The notes beneath the pieces were generated by a model, which worked only from the letters and a program-made list of their open reading frames with translations, was not told the origin of the DNA and ran no database searches. This document shows positions 33,960 through 45,499 of a stretch of DNA of 64,000 nucleotides, piece after piece. Numbering within the stretch: the stretch's first letter is position 1; each line of letters begins with the position of its first letter. The DNA is taken from NCBI GenBank assembly GCA_948099385.1, contig CANUEZ040000164.1, positions 1,936,501 to 2,000,500 on the forward strand, in the 5' to 3' direction. The position numbers and the translations under genes are program-made. The DNA is from Fasciola hepatica (taxonomy: Eukaryota; Platyhelminthes; Trematoda; Plagiorchiida; Fasciolidae).

Positions 33960-36275
33960 CTTACAAGCTCTCCCTCCCAGTATTACCCATTCCGGTATCC
34001 CCGTCAACGTTCGAGAAATATCCCGCACATTTTCGGAGTATGAGAAATACCATCCGTCCCCCAGAGACACAAACCGACAGCAACTTATTGAACCAGCCGC
34101 CACAAGCACCGGAACTGACGCAAGACACATCCCACGCACTAGTAAGTTCAGAGCAGATCCTTATCCAACAGTCCGTCTCTCCCTTTACTAAAGTTTTTCG
34201 TGAGTGTGCTCCAAGATGTTCAGCCATCAAAAAGATGCCAGAGCTTAGACAACAATTGGCAGACAAGAACCCCCACAATAAGTATCACAGGAACCTGGCT
34301 CATCCAAGATAATTCAGACGGAGAAATTGACATCAACGGATACTCGGTGGTCCGTGAGGACTCTCCGAGTTTGATCTGATAGTGTTTTACTCTAACTAAA
34401 CGAAATGCTACCCCCAGCACCAATTACTTCTTTAACGCCGATTCCTTCCATTGACGGCCTCTGGGTGAAAAGAGCGCTAAGTAGTACAGAAACACTGGTA
34501 GTGGGTGTTATATACCGACCGACACAGTGGCAACGGGAAGAATCGGAAGCACTCACTGAACAGACAAGGAAGCTAAAAAATACTCACCAACTCACCCACA
34601 TTTTGATAATGCGGGACTCCAACGTCCCCCCAAAAGAATGGCTTAGTTATCACTCTACATATCCGTTGTTTGGTGCCCAGCTACCAGATGTACTCTCTCA
34701 GGTGGCCTATACAAGGCATGTCTCGAGTCCAACTAGGCTCCGCCACGGCCAAACACCCTCACTTCGTGATCTTGTCATCACAAACGAGCCGCACCAGGTG
34801 GACACATTCTGTCACTCCCGCCCTGTAGAGAAATGATCACGAAGTCCTCAGCTTTGACTTTGTCGTCCAATGGTCATCGCGCAGTTCGTCACTCAGGGCA
34901 GCAAGATCTTTAAAGCAGACCAACTTCTTCCAGCTTAGGGAGTACCTTGCATGCCAACTAGAACCCATTTCTCGGGATGCCGACGTAAATTCACTTAACC
35001 AACTAATGGAACAAATTATCTTCAACGCAGATACTCGTTTCGCGCCGAGGATAAAGTTAAGAAACAACACTGCGTATATACTACCACGCCCCATCCTTCG
35101 CCTGCTGGAGCAGCGTGCACGTCTGTTTGCCATAATGAAGTGCACCCAAATATCAAAAGATGCGGATGAATTCAAACGGATAGGAAATGACTGTATGTCA
35201 AAAACCCGTGAACACTAAAGAGATGCAAACGGGTCTTCTTGCACGGGCCCACGCGAACAAATTCATTCTTTTTAAGCTATTCATCATATACGGAAGGCCA
35301 AACCCTCCGCGCTAGCGCTACACTTTTCTGACGGCGCCCGAGTTATTTCGTCCGAGCAAGTGACTGATAATTTATGCGGACCACTTTTGCTTTATTTTCG
35401 ACTATTTGCTAACGGTAACCTATCTTACATTTCCTTCAAAAGCTGTGGAACGAAACCTGGACAGCATCCACTCCCCGGTCCGGGTCGCTGAACTGCAGCT
35501 CACACATGTCAATCCGTATAGCTCAAAGAACCCGGACGACATACAATCCAGGATACCAAAAGAATGCGCGGATATTCTAGCTCCCGCATATTCCATCCTA
35601 TCCCAACGTTGTTTAGACTGCAGCACGTTCCCGAGCTCATGGAAGTCATTATCACGCCTATTTTCAAAAAGGGTGACCGGCACTGCCTATCTAGCTACAG
35701 ACGGATAAGTCTAACCAGTTTCTCTAGCAAGGTCTTTGAGTGCATCATCAAACGCGCGATGTTACACCATTTTCACACCAATAACTTAGTTTTCCTTTTC
35801 CAGCACGGATATCTACCAGGCAGATCATGCATCACTAACATGCTAACTGTCACGGATAATTTGACGCAGGCCTACGACCAGGGCAAAACCTCCAACGCCA
35901 CCTTCACAGATTTGCGAAAGCCCTCGACAGAGTGCCAAACAATGCCTTGTTTCACAAACTGGAACTGCACGGTACCACCATTAAACTCTTCTGCATACTC
36001 AAAAGCTTCCTGTTTGAGTGTAACTTGACTGTGCGTGTAGGCGCTTCGTATTCCCATCCATCCACCGTCATTATAAGAGTCCCTCAGGGCTCCGTACTAG
36101 GCCCCCTACTGTTTGTGATCTACATCAACGACTTCCCAGGAACAATGAAGTCCAGCATCGCCATGTACGCGGATGATGTGACCATATGGGACTCAAAGTA
36201 CACAACTGCAGTCTGCGATGGATGCAACCAAACGCTGGTCAATGGACTGAAGTCCACCGATAAATGACGATATAT
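33960..36275 (+). mobile_element. CR1/Jockey-type LINE copy, degenerate
   Basis: Plus strand. Endonuclease start KMPELRQQLADKNP (about 34230), GVIYRPTQW, SLRDLVITNEP (about 34760-34790). RT: VIITPIFKKGDRHCLSSYR, HGYLPGRSCITNMLTVTDNL, VPQGSVLGPLLFVIYINDFP and MYADDVTIW (about 36160-36190). Multiple frameshifts. It is cut shortly after the YADD motif, at about 36275. 33960-34230 may be the end of ORF1. Confidence 0.87.
36031..36185 (+). repeat. Left arm of a 155-nt inverted duplication
   Basis: Covers the RT segment from VRVGASYSHPS through YADDVT. It is the reverse complement of 36432-36586 with 4 mismatches by my count (about 97% identity), separated by a 246-nt loop. Confidence 0.93.
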
Positions 36276-36431
36276 GCGTTAGTATGTCCTTCGGTGACTC
36301 GATGGATTGACCCTTTCGAACAGAACATCGCCAACTCAGAGAGTAGACCAACATCAGATGCTAGGTTTCTGGCTGACCAGCAATCTCTTTTTCTTATCAC
36401 ATCAACTGAAGACTAGCAGAGCTGCCTTCCA

Positions 36432-36586
36432 ATGGTCACATCATCCGCGTACATGGCGATGCTGGACTTCATTGTTCCTGGGAAGTCGTTGATGTAGATC
36501 ACAAACAGTAGGGGGCCTAGTACGGAGCCCTGAGGGACTCTTATAATGACTGTGGATGGATGGGAATAAGCAGCGCCTGCACGCAC
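36432..36586 (-). repeat. Right arm of a 155-nt inverted duplication
   Basis: Inverted copy of 36031-36185, in which the RT motif reads on the minus strand. All differences lie in the outer 40 nt, so the inner 118 nt are identical. Weaker similarity continues about 15 nt past the outer end. Confidence 0.93.
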
Positions 36587-36900
36587 ATTGAGGTTCCCCT
36601 CTCCTTCCGATTATAAAGACTGAGAAATGGTCCTCAGAACCAAGCCGACTATGGGAAGCGTGCATGTACGCTAACGCGCGAAATGTGCTAAAGGACCCTG
36701 CCGTCATGAGTGTTGTTAAAATGTTGTTTTATTTCGGAATTTGGATGTTACTGTTGGAGGCGAGCGAGAAAGGATCTACTTCCAGAAATTCTCGTCTATC
36801 TAACGGTATGTACAAGGTTTCTTTTAATGAATATAATAACGGTTCAAGAAATAAACTTAGCAAAAACAAATTGACGTAAAACGGCAGTGTGTACGGTTAC
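36587..36900. other. Intron segment next to exon 1
   Basis: 36587-36660 is a continuation of the minus-strand LINE scrap. 36660-36894 is A/T-rich with no recognised feature before the exon 1 donor. Confidence 0.5.
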
Positions 36901-36984
36901 CTTGTCGTACAAGCTTTTCAGTTGCATACAAAGACGTTCGTGACTTAATGCGTTTATCTGGCACTCCCTGAAAATTTCCAACAT
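36901..36984 (-). CDS. NCAPG: NCAPG exon 1 (start codon exon)
   Basis: 28 codons from the first in-frame ATG at 36984: MLEIFRECQINALSHERLC, MQLKSLYDK, then donor GTAACC. It parallels 'SIKEAFRLAQQPHQNQAKL' and 'VALSRTYRTMDDK' at the start of animal CAP-G and joins exon 2 in phase 0 (YDK-FPMF). Too short for an ordinary ORF search. The same frame stays open upstream to a TAA near 37053, so the coding exon could extend if spliced from further 5'. Two out-of-frame ATGs lie upstream (37061 and 37013). A good acceptor-like TTTTGCCCTTAG ends at 37014 and could be a cis- or spliced-leader trans-splice site. Confidence 0.85.
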
Positions 36985-37104
36985 TTCCAACTGCGTATTA
37001 TTTTCGCTCCCATCTAAGGGCAAAACAATGAAGCACTCCAGAATGGACGATTACCCGCCATCTCAAAACCGAAAAGCCCGCCTGGTGGCCTTCGAATCTA
37101 TTGC
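36985..37104 (-). promoter_or_regulatory. Putative NCAPG 5' leader with short upstream ORF
   Basis: An ATG at 37061 opens a 15-codon frame ending in TAG at 37014. A second ATG at 37013 is also out of frame with NCAPG. The polypyrimidine-TTAG at about 37030-37014 would remove the first of these if used as an acceptor. No TATA-like promoter element was recognised. Confidence 0.4.
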
Positions 37105-37818
37105 CGCTGCGGATCAGGTTGTCTTGAAGTCTTGAAGTACTACACGGGTTCGAGGCTTTAAGCCCAATTGTCCCGGTTCTTTAGGAAATCTTTGATTTTC
37201 TGTCGGATTCACCGAGCTGAAACGAGAGTAAAAAGAAGCGGGGGGGGGCGGGGGTGGCAGCGAAAACAAGATACATATAACCTCATTCAGTGTCACACTG
37301 TGGACAGTGCCTTAAGCTGAGTGGGGGTGCGGCATTCATGAACATATATGCGATAAAAGACAACTATTTTGTTTTGTTTTTTTTGACAAAGGGAATTATT
37401 GGGAGAGACCCAGGTAGATGTCTAGCTTTTTCTTGAAGATAGTTTTGTCCTGCGACAGAACAATATCTTCCGGAAGTGCATTCCACATGGTAATAACCCT
37501 ATAGCTAAAAAAGTTAATCCTTAGTGAAGTGCGTGGCCTCGGTTTGAAAACTTTCCTGCTGTGACCACGGAGAGAGGAGGCTGGACAGACGGAGAAGAAG
37601 TAATCGCTTTGACCTGTTTCAAAAAGGTGAAACATCAAAAACAGATCACCTCTTACGCGTCTTACGTCAAGGGGATAGAGGTTGAGGAGTGAGAGGCGGA
37701 CGGGATAAGGTAGATAAGATAGACCACTTACTGCCTTGGTGGAGGCCCGCTGAACCCTTTCTAGGATCTCACGGTCTCGGACAAGACCAGAGTGCACTAT
37801 CTGACTACCGTAGGTCAC
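37105..37818 (-). mobile_element. CR1 LINE 3' end (RT C-terminus plus 3' UTR)
   Basis: Open frame 37818-37396: YGSQIVHSGLVRDREILERV, LSLLNLYPLDVRRVRGDLFL, LRGHSRKVFKPRPRTSL, FFSYRVITMWNALPEDIVLS, the CR1 C-terminal signature. The 3' UTR (37395-37105) matches 49760-49965 closely and ends in CTTCAAGACTTCAAGAC. 5' truncated at about 37820, less than 1 kb upstream of NCAPG exon 1. Confidence 0.9.
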
Positions 37819-38039
37819 GTCAGATCAGGTTACACATAATCTAGGCAATTTGGGCTTCCAGGATACTTTCGGTTTAGTGATATAACCTTATGAAAAGTGA
37901 AAAGCACGACTTCACAAAGGGACGGTGCCATGCGGCGCGGCGCTCGTGGTCCAATAACTCGCTGTTTTACGTCCCGTTTTTTCAAGATAGAATCGTTCGC
38001 TCTACTCAGCCTAAATGGACTACCGTCTTCCACTGTTCA

Positions 38040-38312
38040 GTGAGCTATATTCCGGCTCACCGGCAATCCAAGACACAAAATGCAATCGGGTCTAGTGTTC
38101 TGGACCCTTTCGTGCTGTCCACTGTTCTGTCTTCCAGTTCTCCTGAAATGACAGATGTAAGATGCTGTCAAGATTTGTATTTTGAACCCTCGCTTTTTCC
38201 CATCGCCCAATTATTCGGTGACCTTTTGATACCAAGGTCGTCACAAGATCCGGAACCTTTTAGGCTTCAATCTCGTACCCGTTTACTAATTCAAGACTTC
38301 AAGACTTTAAGG
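38040..38312 (+). repeat. Dispersed repeat with CR1-type 3' terminus
   Basis: Related to 50905-50615 (-): shared words such as 'ccggctcaccggcaat' and 'gaaccctcgctttttccc', and the end 'ctcgtacccgtNtactaNttcaagacttcaag'. The 238-codon frame running over it (37890-38606) reads through the repeat and is not treated as a gene. Probably a 3' UTR fragment of a CR1 subfamily, or a SINE using its 3' end. Confidence 0.65.
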
Positions 38313-39149
38313 TATTGTCTCATCAACCTCCTGATTATGAGCGTCTGTACATCTCCGACTTTTTCCATGATTTTCAGCTTATGTCGGAGCAATACTCCTT
38401 TGTTGTGTCGTCATTCTAGTGTATTCAACAACACCCACGCTCTTCGAACTCCACCATCGCGCAATACAAAATCGGACATCAGCGAGCCCCTCAATCTGGT
38501 ACAGTCCTGCTTTCTGATTCGAAGAGCCTTGAAGTGTCTAAAACCGAACCGTTTAAGGAGCTTCAAACGAGTCGCTCAGCATGCGTCTCCACACCCTCCT
38601 GACTGATTCGGCGAAGCGCTGTCAGACTGAACTGAGCTGGATGCTCTGGCCCACACTGATTTACTGACGCCCAACCCTCCGTTGAAAGAACGGTGGACCA
38701 TCGTGAGCCTGTCACACCTTTAGTTTCATTTTCATTTCTAATGTGCATGCCTTTTTGCCTTTTCATCTGATCACTCCTCTCCGCCTGGCCTAGTAAGCCG
38801 GAGCCCACTTGGTGCTTACATTATCTTGTAAGGTCGCCAAGCCTTACCTCGCAATTTCCTCAGTAAGTGTGTTCTTCCGGCCTCCGTACTACGTGGACCA
38901 CCTGTACGTTACCCTGGTGCTCAGCTGCTTACGGATGAATTAACCAGAGCCGTATTCTCCACGGATCCGTGGTTTTCGTGTTCAACGGAGGCGCCTTCAA
39001 CTGAGATGGGAACCTTTCACTCCCCACAGCGTCTCCAACCAGGCGGTCTCGGCTGTGGAGATGCAACGAAGGTCCGCACGGATAAGGAAGACAGAAGAGA
39101 ACAAGCATTTATCATGTCGCCTAATATCGGGAGTCCGTTGAACAGGCGA
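38313..39149 (+). other. No recognised coding feature
   Basis: Pyrimidine-rich, short frames only. It may be 5' region or ORF1 of the CR1 copy that follows. Confidence 0.4.
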
Positions 39150-40985
39150 GATGGGCTCGAGGCATGCATGGTTTGCCAATCGCTAACATTGGTTGCCTTG
39201 ACGGTGACGTGGCTTACCAGTGAGGTGCAGGATTCGTGATGGGCTATCCCAGGATACACACTTTACCGTGCTGATAGGAGCCAAGCCCAGGTAGGAGGAG
39301 GCTTGGCGATGAAAATCCAAGCCGGCGTCTCTTCGCTACAGTTGGATTGCCTGATAGATCCGGAGGACTTTGGAGTATCTCTTTGGTGTCGCGTGAAGTT
39401 GACACCCAACGAATTCGAGTCGGTTGGGGTCATTTATCGGCCCCCAGAAGCAGATCTTCGGGAAATACTGACTAGCGTACGAGGCTGGGCTGCCAATAGT
39501 CACTGTCTGATTTTGTGTGACTTCAACTCGCCGAATGCGGACTGGGAGAATCTGCGATGGAATGCAACAGCAGATTTACTTTCCCGCGAGCTCCTTTCAA
39601 CGGCGGTAGGGCTTTCTTTGTACCAACACGTCAGAAGGCCTACCTGAACCCAGGATCATCAAACATCTATCCCAGATCTGGTGATATTTCCAAGACGTTT
39701 TGATGTCTATCAGACTGAGTACCTACCTCCACTAGGGTGCAGTGACCATGTAGTGCTGGCCATCAGCTGGAAGAAAGGAGCGACGTTTGTTCTCAGACCA
39801 CGTGGTGGACTCAACGTCTGGCGAATGCCGTTCCAACAAGTCAGGGAGGGCGCGTTCTCAGTGAAGTGGTACCCATCAGGATCGCACGAAACAGGCAAGG
39901 CTTGGGGAGTAATTCGGGATGAAATCGTTCAGTTTTTGCCAAACTTTTGCTTCATCATTCAGACAGCGACTGCATGCAAAAGGCCCACGTTGGTTTGGCT
40001 CACAACCCAGGCGTCTTTCGAAGGGTCGGAATCAAGCAGAGAAACAATGTCACGGGACTGGAGAGGGATATGACCGATACCGCACCATTCGAAAGTAGAG
40101 TACCCAACTGAAGCGGGAAAGCGACGTGTCTTCGAGGAGACGTTAGCAATGGACTCGGTTCCCGCACTCAACCGACTATCCGCGTATCTGCGATGGAGGA
40201 CGTGAGCCACAACTGAAATCCCAGCCCTACAGGACGGACACTTGCTGGGAGTTACAGATGAACACAAGGCAGAGGTAGCGGTGAGGCTTTACTTGTCAGT
40301 CTTTGCCCCTGAACAGGAGCGCAATCATCCCTCACACATTGAGATGGATGCCCCACGATAGTCGTGCCAAGAAATCAACGAGGAAGAATTGGCGGCAGCC
40401 TTGGGCACCATCAAATTTGACTAATCCCCGGGACCTGATGGTGTGTATACTTTAGCGGTGAAGAAGCAGGCTGAGGCGTTAACGCAACCGGTCACGGGAC
40501 TGTTCTACGCGCATTTAGCAGCAGAAAAGCCCTCTCAAGAAAGAAGGAAAGCGGTCGTCGCGCCATTGTACAAAGGTGGGGCGAAGGCCGCAGCTGTCAA
40601 CTATCGATCTGTCAGTTTAAAGCCGGTGGTAGGAAGGGCTATGGAGCGCCCGCTGGCCACCCGAATCCTGGAACATATTGGGGCATACGACCTACCGTGT
40701 AAACAACAACATGGTTTTTAGAGATGTAGGTTGTGTCTGAGAAACTTGGTAATCGCGCGAGAAAGGTGGACGATGGTCAGGGCCGAAGGACACCCTACTG
40801 ATGTAATCTTCATGGCTTTTAGCGAAGCTTTTGACAAAGTCTCGCCTGATGGCCTGCTACGTAGCCTGAAGGCTCTTGGCGTTGTAGATCTCCTGATTTT
40901 GTGGATAGAGGACTTTCTAAAAAGTAGCTTCTTTGCAGCACAGTCAATGTCGACTTGGAAAGCGGCTACCAGTAGTGTTACACTT
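39150..40985 (+). mobile_element. CR1/Jockey-type LINE copy, 3'-truncated
   Basis: Endonuclease in broken frames: VTWLTSEVQDS, YTLYRADRSQAQVGGG, SVGVIYRPPEADLRE, LILCDFNSPNADWENLRW, LGCSDHVVLAI. RT: GPDGVYTLA, VVAPLYKGGAKAAAVNYRS, RAMERPLATRILEHIG and VIFMAFSEAFDKVSPDGLL (about 40805-40855). Sequence stops before the YADD motif at about 40985 and changes into pyrimidine-rich DNA. Confidence 0.85.
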
Positions 40986-40989
40986 ATTA

Positions 40990-41960
40990 ATCGCATTCTT
41001 ACTCCTCATTGCCTACTATTCTGTCGAACCTTCCCTCGTTCTCTCTTCTCATGCTTAATAACATTACGCACCAGTCCCACCCGTACCCATGACCATTTCC
41101 CATACTAGAACTCGCCGTTCCAAACTCTGCATCTCCAAGAGCCACATTTATTATCCAAGCACCACCACTACATTTTTCATGCCTGACTCCGCGATTCCTC
41201 TGTGAATCCTTCCATTTGGTCGTGCTTCACTTAGTATCATGCAGTTGCACCCACTTGTACAATTGCATGCAGGCTCGCAGCTCCCAAGTTCCATGTTCCC
41301 AACTCCGACGCGCCTTCATTGTTCGTGCGTTATTTTCGTCCACCGGTTTACTTGTCCTGGTGCTTCCCTCTTCTCGGCCTTTTTCGTGTTTCACCTGCAG
41401 TAAGACGATCTTACTGGTTATGTCTCACCTATCTTTTCGGTCCGTGCTCCCATCTCCCATTTCGTATATGTACTGCAACATGCGTTTTCTGTTTGCCTTT
41501 CAGATTTTACTGCTTTTTCACTCGCCACCTTTTGTAAAATCACTGTTTCGTCATGGTTCTCACTCACAATTTAAGCCCCTTTGATCTGCCATTACCCGAT
41601 CCCCCTGGAACCCATTTTGCTCGTTTCTCTCTCACTCGGTTCGCCGCCACAGCTGCTGCATCTCTGCGCCACAGACAGTTTCAGCTCTCATGCATCTTGC
41701 CCCGCTTTGTATGGACATTCGCTCTGCGCAGCTTAGCGATCTCCATCGCCACCATCTTCCCGTTGGATAATGTAAATCACTTAATAGGGATTCTCCCATT
41801 CTCGACCGTCACCACCTGTCTCACCTACATCAATCAGATTATTAGATCCATTCTTACGTGTTCTCTTCGACACTTTCCTCCATCTTCCCTTTTTATGAAC
41901 TGCTCCTAACAGTTGTCAGCGCCCCTGTGCCTCTGCATTTTTTCCTCTCTCCCTCTCTGT
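40990..41960 (+). repeat. Pyrimidine-rich repeat relic
   Basis: C/T-rich plus strand with many short frames. No convincing protein. Its texture resembles the reverse complements of 14240-15010 and 44880-45420. Possibly LINE C-terminal/3' UTR material. Confidence 0.35.
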
Positions 41961-42149
41961 GTTGAGCCGCCGTGTTCACTTGTCACGAAGAAAATTCACC
42001 ATGACATTACAAAGTTCGAGTTCGGATCAAAAAGATGCCACGGTAGATGAACGAAATATAAACAAATGTTCAAGTGTATTGGTTGATGCATGCCGTACTT
42101 GGTCGAGTGTAAATAATATGAAGAGGGTAGTCTCAACAACACAAGTAAG

Positions 42150-43540
42150 TGAAAACTGCTAGAGAGGATTTCCGCACATGCACTTTGCGGGCTTACCCTC
42201 CCAGTCTCCGTTGCAATGGCGCAAACCCTTCCTGGAGGGCAATTAGGAATCCTTTGATGACCTGCCGGCGCCCCTCGACAGTAGTCCCTTTTACCGAGCC
42301 CCAAGTCAGTCCCTTCTCGCCATTGCCCATCATATCTTTGTCGATGTCATTGAATTCCTGACCAGCCTTGAGAGCATATTGGGCTGCAGCACGCATAGCT
42401 TGATTTTGACACACAAGTGGTCACTCTTGCCCCGCGGCGCAAGGCACTGCACGTCAGGTACATCTTTGGGGAGATCTGCTGTTGGCGGCTGCAGCAAGGA
42501 TGGAACGGATCCAGCCCTATATCTGGTACTCTCCCTTGCATGCTGGTGCTACGCATTTGCATGCAGCCATCCTAAGCAGATTTCCCCCCCCGATCCCGTA
42601 ATGCAGACTTCATCCGCACAGCCAGTGTGCGGAAGATTGAAGTCAAGCACTATGAGGGTATTCCGCTCGTCTTTAACTAATTCACTCAGGGTCCGCCGTA
42701 TTCAAGTATCCTCACCGCGATTTGTACTTGGTATCCCTCAGATACGGACAACGTTGACTCTTCTGCCTTGAGGGGTGATCGTAACTGCGCAAAACTGGAC
42801 AATACTAGTGCACATCTTGGCCCGAGGCCCAAAATGGTTTATGCACGGCCCAACGAGGATGGCTGCTCCTCCGCCAAGGCGACCGTGTACTTTATCCCGC
42901 TTGTAGACTTAAAAACCGTCACTTATTAGTCCTAGCTCATGGTCTTCTTTAGAAAGCTTTTTTTCCGTAACGGCATCTGCTGACGCTTTGCGCTGGCCAG
43001 CGGCTTTGGAGAGTTCCATCCATTTGTCTCTAATACTACACGCTTTGGTATTCAGCACCACCACCTTGGACTCCGTTCACATGTCTCTTGTTGCTTCCTC
43101 CTGCCTGGTTCTCAGGCTCCATGCCCGAGACCATGGCAAGTTTCTGCGCCGGTAGTCCTCACCGGTGCGCATGACGCCGGCTGATGATCTGTGACTTCCA
43201 ACCACTCCGGGCCCATCTTATGGGATTAGCAATAAAGTAATATTGGGGAGGCTCGAGCCGTCCCCCACTTCGTACGGTACTGCCAATTTCCATCCCCCGG
43301 CACCTCTTCCATTACAGCCACTTCCATCCACGCACGCGGTCTCTTTACTGCCGTCAGGGCGAGGGCCCGAGAGCCGAGTGCGGCATTCTGCTTAACCCCA
43401 TGGTTTATCCCCAGCACACTAGCCGGTCTAGTCAGGTTTCCACCCAGAGCCAGACCACCAGGCCTTACTCTATGCTTGCCTGGCTCAATTCGATATTTAC
43501 CTTTGGTGGTGCGGGCCGCCGCTGCTGCACTCGCCGGCAT
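42150..43540 (-). mobile_element. CR1/Jockey-type LINE 5' part, degenerate
   Basis: Minus strand. 43540-43226 is a possible ORF1 remnant. Endonuclease: KVVVLNTKACSIRDKWMEL (about 43070), DKVHGRLGGGAAILVGP (about 42880), TLIVLDFNLPHTG (about 42640). Downstream, 42414-42193 is open with EFNDIDKDMMGNGEKGL, unidentified but plausibly the same element. No RT motif recognised. Confidence 0.65.
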
Positions 43541-43639
43541 TCCATCTTCGGTGGCCTCATCAGCTTACTCTGCCATTGTCGGCCTCGCAGGATATTTGTC
43601 TTTGTTCGCGAGTGGTGACTTCCATGTCCCACTTCGTGC

Positions 43640-44530
43640 ACCCTTCATGGGGCTATAGGGTACGGAACACCTGCCATTGGCATTGTCACAGACCCTCCTC
43701 CTATCTGTGTCCCGCCTCCTCGACCGAGGCAAATGTGACATGTGCCGCTTCAGGAAGCATGAACTTTCGCTTGTCTTCGCGCAGCAGGACGGTGACAGGA
43801 CGAATCATTTCCGCATGGTCAGAAAGGAACTTGCCGTAGAAATTCAGCAGACGGACAAACTGACGCAACCGACAAATCATTGGAGTTCGGGACGATCTGG
43901 AATGGCGGAAACGTTATCTGGTAGAAAGCAGCTACCAAGGGGTGAAATAGAATGTCCTACAAAAGTGATATCAGACCAACACAACGAGCAGTCCGCGACA
44001 TTTATCGTTACGCCAAGCTGGCTAAGTTTTCGAAAAGTGTCCTTGAGTGCGCAGTGATCTTGCTGTGGATAACTAACCACCAAAATATCATCTGGATACA
44101 CGCAGACAATTTCTAAACCACGAGATGCCTCGCGTATGAACCGTTGAAAGGTGAGCTACATTTCTGAGTCCAGGTGGCGAGCGTAGAAACTCGAAAGTTC
44201 CAAAAGGTGTAGCGACGACTGCTTGGGGGACATCAGCCTCTGCCATAAGGATCTGGTTGTATACGCGAATTAAATCGATACGGCTGAAGGCGAAGCCACC
44301 TAACAAAGGCAAAGTAGGGCTATGTACATGGAGAAACAGGTATCTATCAGGGGTGGTGACTTTGGTAAGCGTTCTGTTATCACCACAGGGTCTCCAATCG
44401 CCCATAGACTTAGAGACCTTAGGAAGAGGGGAAGCTCAAGGGCTGTTAGAAGGGTGTACTTCGCCAGGCCCAAACATGAATACGGATTCGGCCTGCAGAA
44501 AACGGAGCCTGTCTGATGCTACCTAATGTG
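43640..44530 (-). mobile_element. Gypsy (CsRn1-like) RT relic
   Basis: Minus strand: SPLPKVSKSMGDWRPCGD, NRTLTKVTTPDRY, GFAFSRIDLIRVYNQI, VVATPFGTFEFLRSPPGLRN (44405-44160). The active-site region YPDDILVVS then follows at about 44100. GVTINVADCSLC, ITFVGHSISPLG, and after a frameshift RQFVRLLNFYGKFLSDHAEM (about 43835-43770) follow. RNase H and integrase absent. Confidence 0.85.
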
Positions 44531-44879
44531 GCTCACTGAACACCGGGGGTCCCTTCATATCAATATATTGAGTGGCATTCGTGGCCTCTGCCAGGAGGGG
44601 TCCGGGATGCTGAAATATGGCAGAGTAGGCGGAACTGGGTTTGCCATAGGGTTGGTGTGCTTGTGGTCAAAAGCACACAGGCGCCATGCGATTCATCCGT
44701 GAATTATAATCAGCAACTGCGAGGGAGAGCCGACGATCCACTACCCGGCGGCGCCGTGCATCAACCAATTAATTAAAGAGTAGCGCGAAGTCAATACCTA
44801 GAATGAGTTACTGGATGTCGACGATGATCAGTACCCAAAGAAAGTTACGCTGTTAACCTAAGTTTGAGGTGAGCGACGG

Positions 44880-45420
44880 CAGGCAAAAATTTAAGATGGC
44901 CGTGTTATTGGAGGCGCGTAGTGCTTTTATTATGATAATAATAAAAACAATGTTTTATATGGGAGAGGCCGAAAGCATGCCAGATGCATGAGCAAATGTT
45001 AAAGACGTTCATATGGACAGATATTCCGTGGTACCGGATATATTTGTGGCAAATTTAGGCTAGAAAGGCCATAAAGAGATAAATGTGAGGTAGATGTACG
45101 GTAGATGTACGCACACCAAGGAGTAGAGGAGGGAGTTCAGACGAATCCATTGGTGAATCCAAATGGACGCAAAGCGAATTTGAAAGAAGGGGTCTTATGG
45201 GGGAAGTTGACTGATCCATGTGAGGGTAAATGAAAGTTGTAAATGTTACACGAGGGCGAATAAAAATCGGTTGAAACAACAGTGGCAGCGGGAGAATACG
45301 AAGAATAAGTTGATTTGCGCGGAAAAGGACTAGGTAGTAATGAAACAGTGCCACTCTACGAAAAAGGGTCAGTGGCAAGGCACAAAACTCAGTGTGAAAC
45401 ATGGGCTAGCGACGCGGATC
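44880..45420 (-). repeat. Strand-asymmetric repeat relic
   Basis: Purine-rich plus strand with a 115-codon minus frame of low complexity (Leu/Phe/Pro/Ser-rich). Comparable in texture to 14240-15010. No function assigned. Confidence 0.3.
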
Positions 45421-45499
45421 GTAGAAGGTGGGTAAGCTGGCGACGATATTCTAAAGAGCTTGCTGTGAGATGACTACGAGGTATAGATATTCTCAGAAA

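Larger units (their letters stand above)
25155..36900 (-). other. NCAPG intron 1 (11746 bp)
   Basis: Donor GTAACC at 36900-36895, acceptor CAG at 25157-25155. It hosts RTE relics, the large Gypsy copy and a CR1 copy listed separately. Stretches 25158-25840, 26030-26740, 28790-29080 and 33532-33950 show no recognisable coding. The frame at 26171-26458 (-) looks protein-like but unidentified. Confidence 0.78.

Noticed and set aside
37890..38606. 238-codon plus frame as a gene
   Set aside because: It crosses a dispersed repeat with a second copy at 50615-50905, and contains the CR1 3' terminus in its middle.
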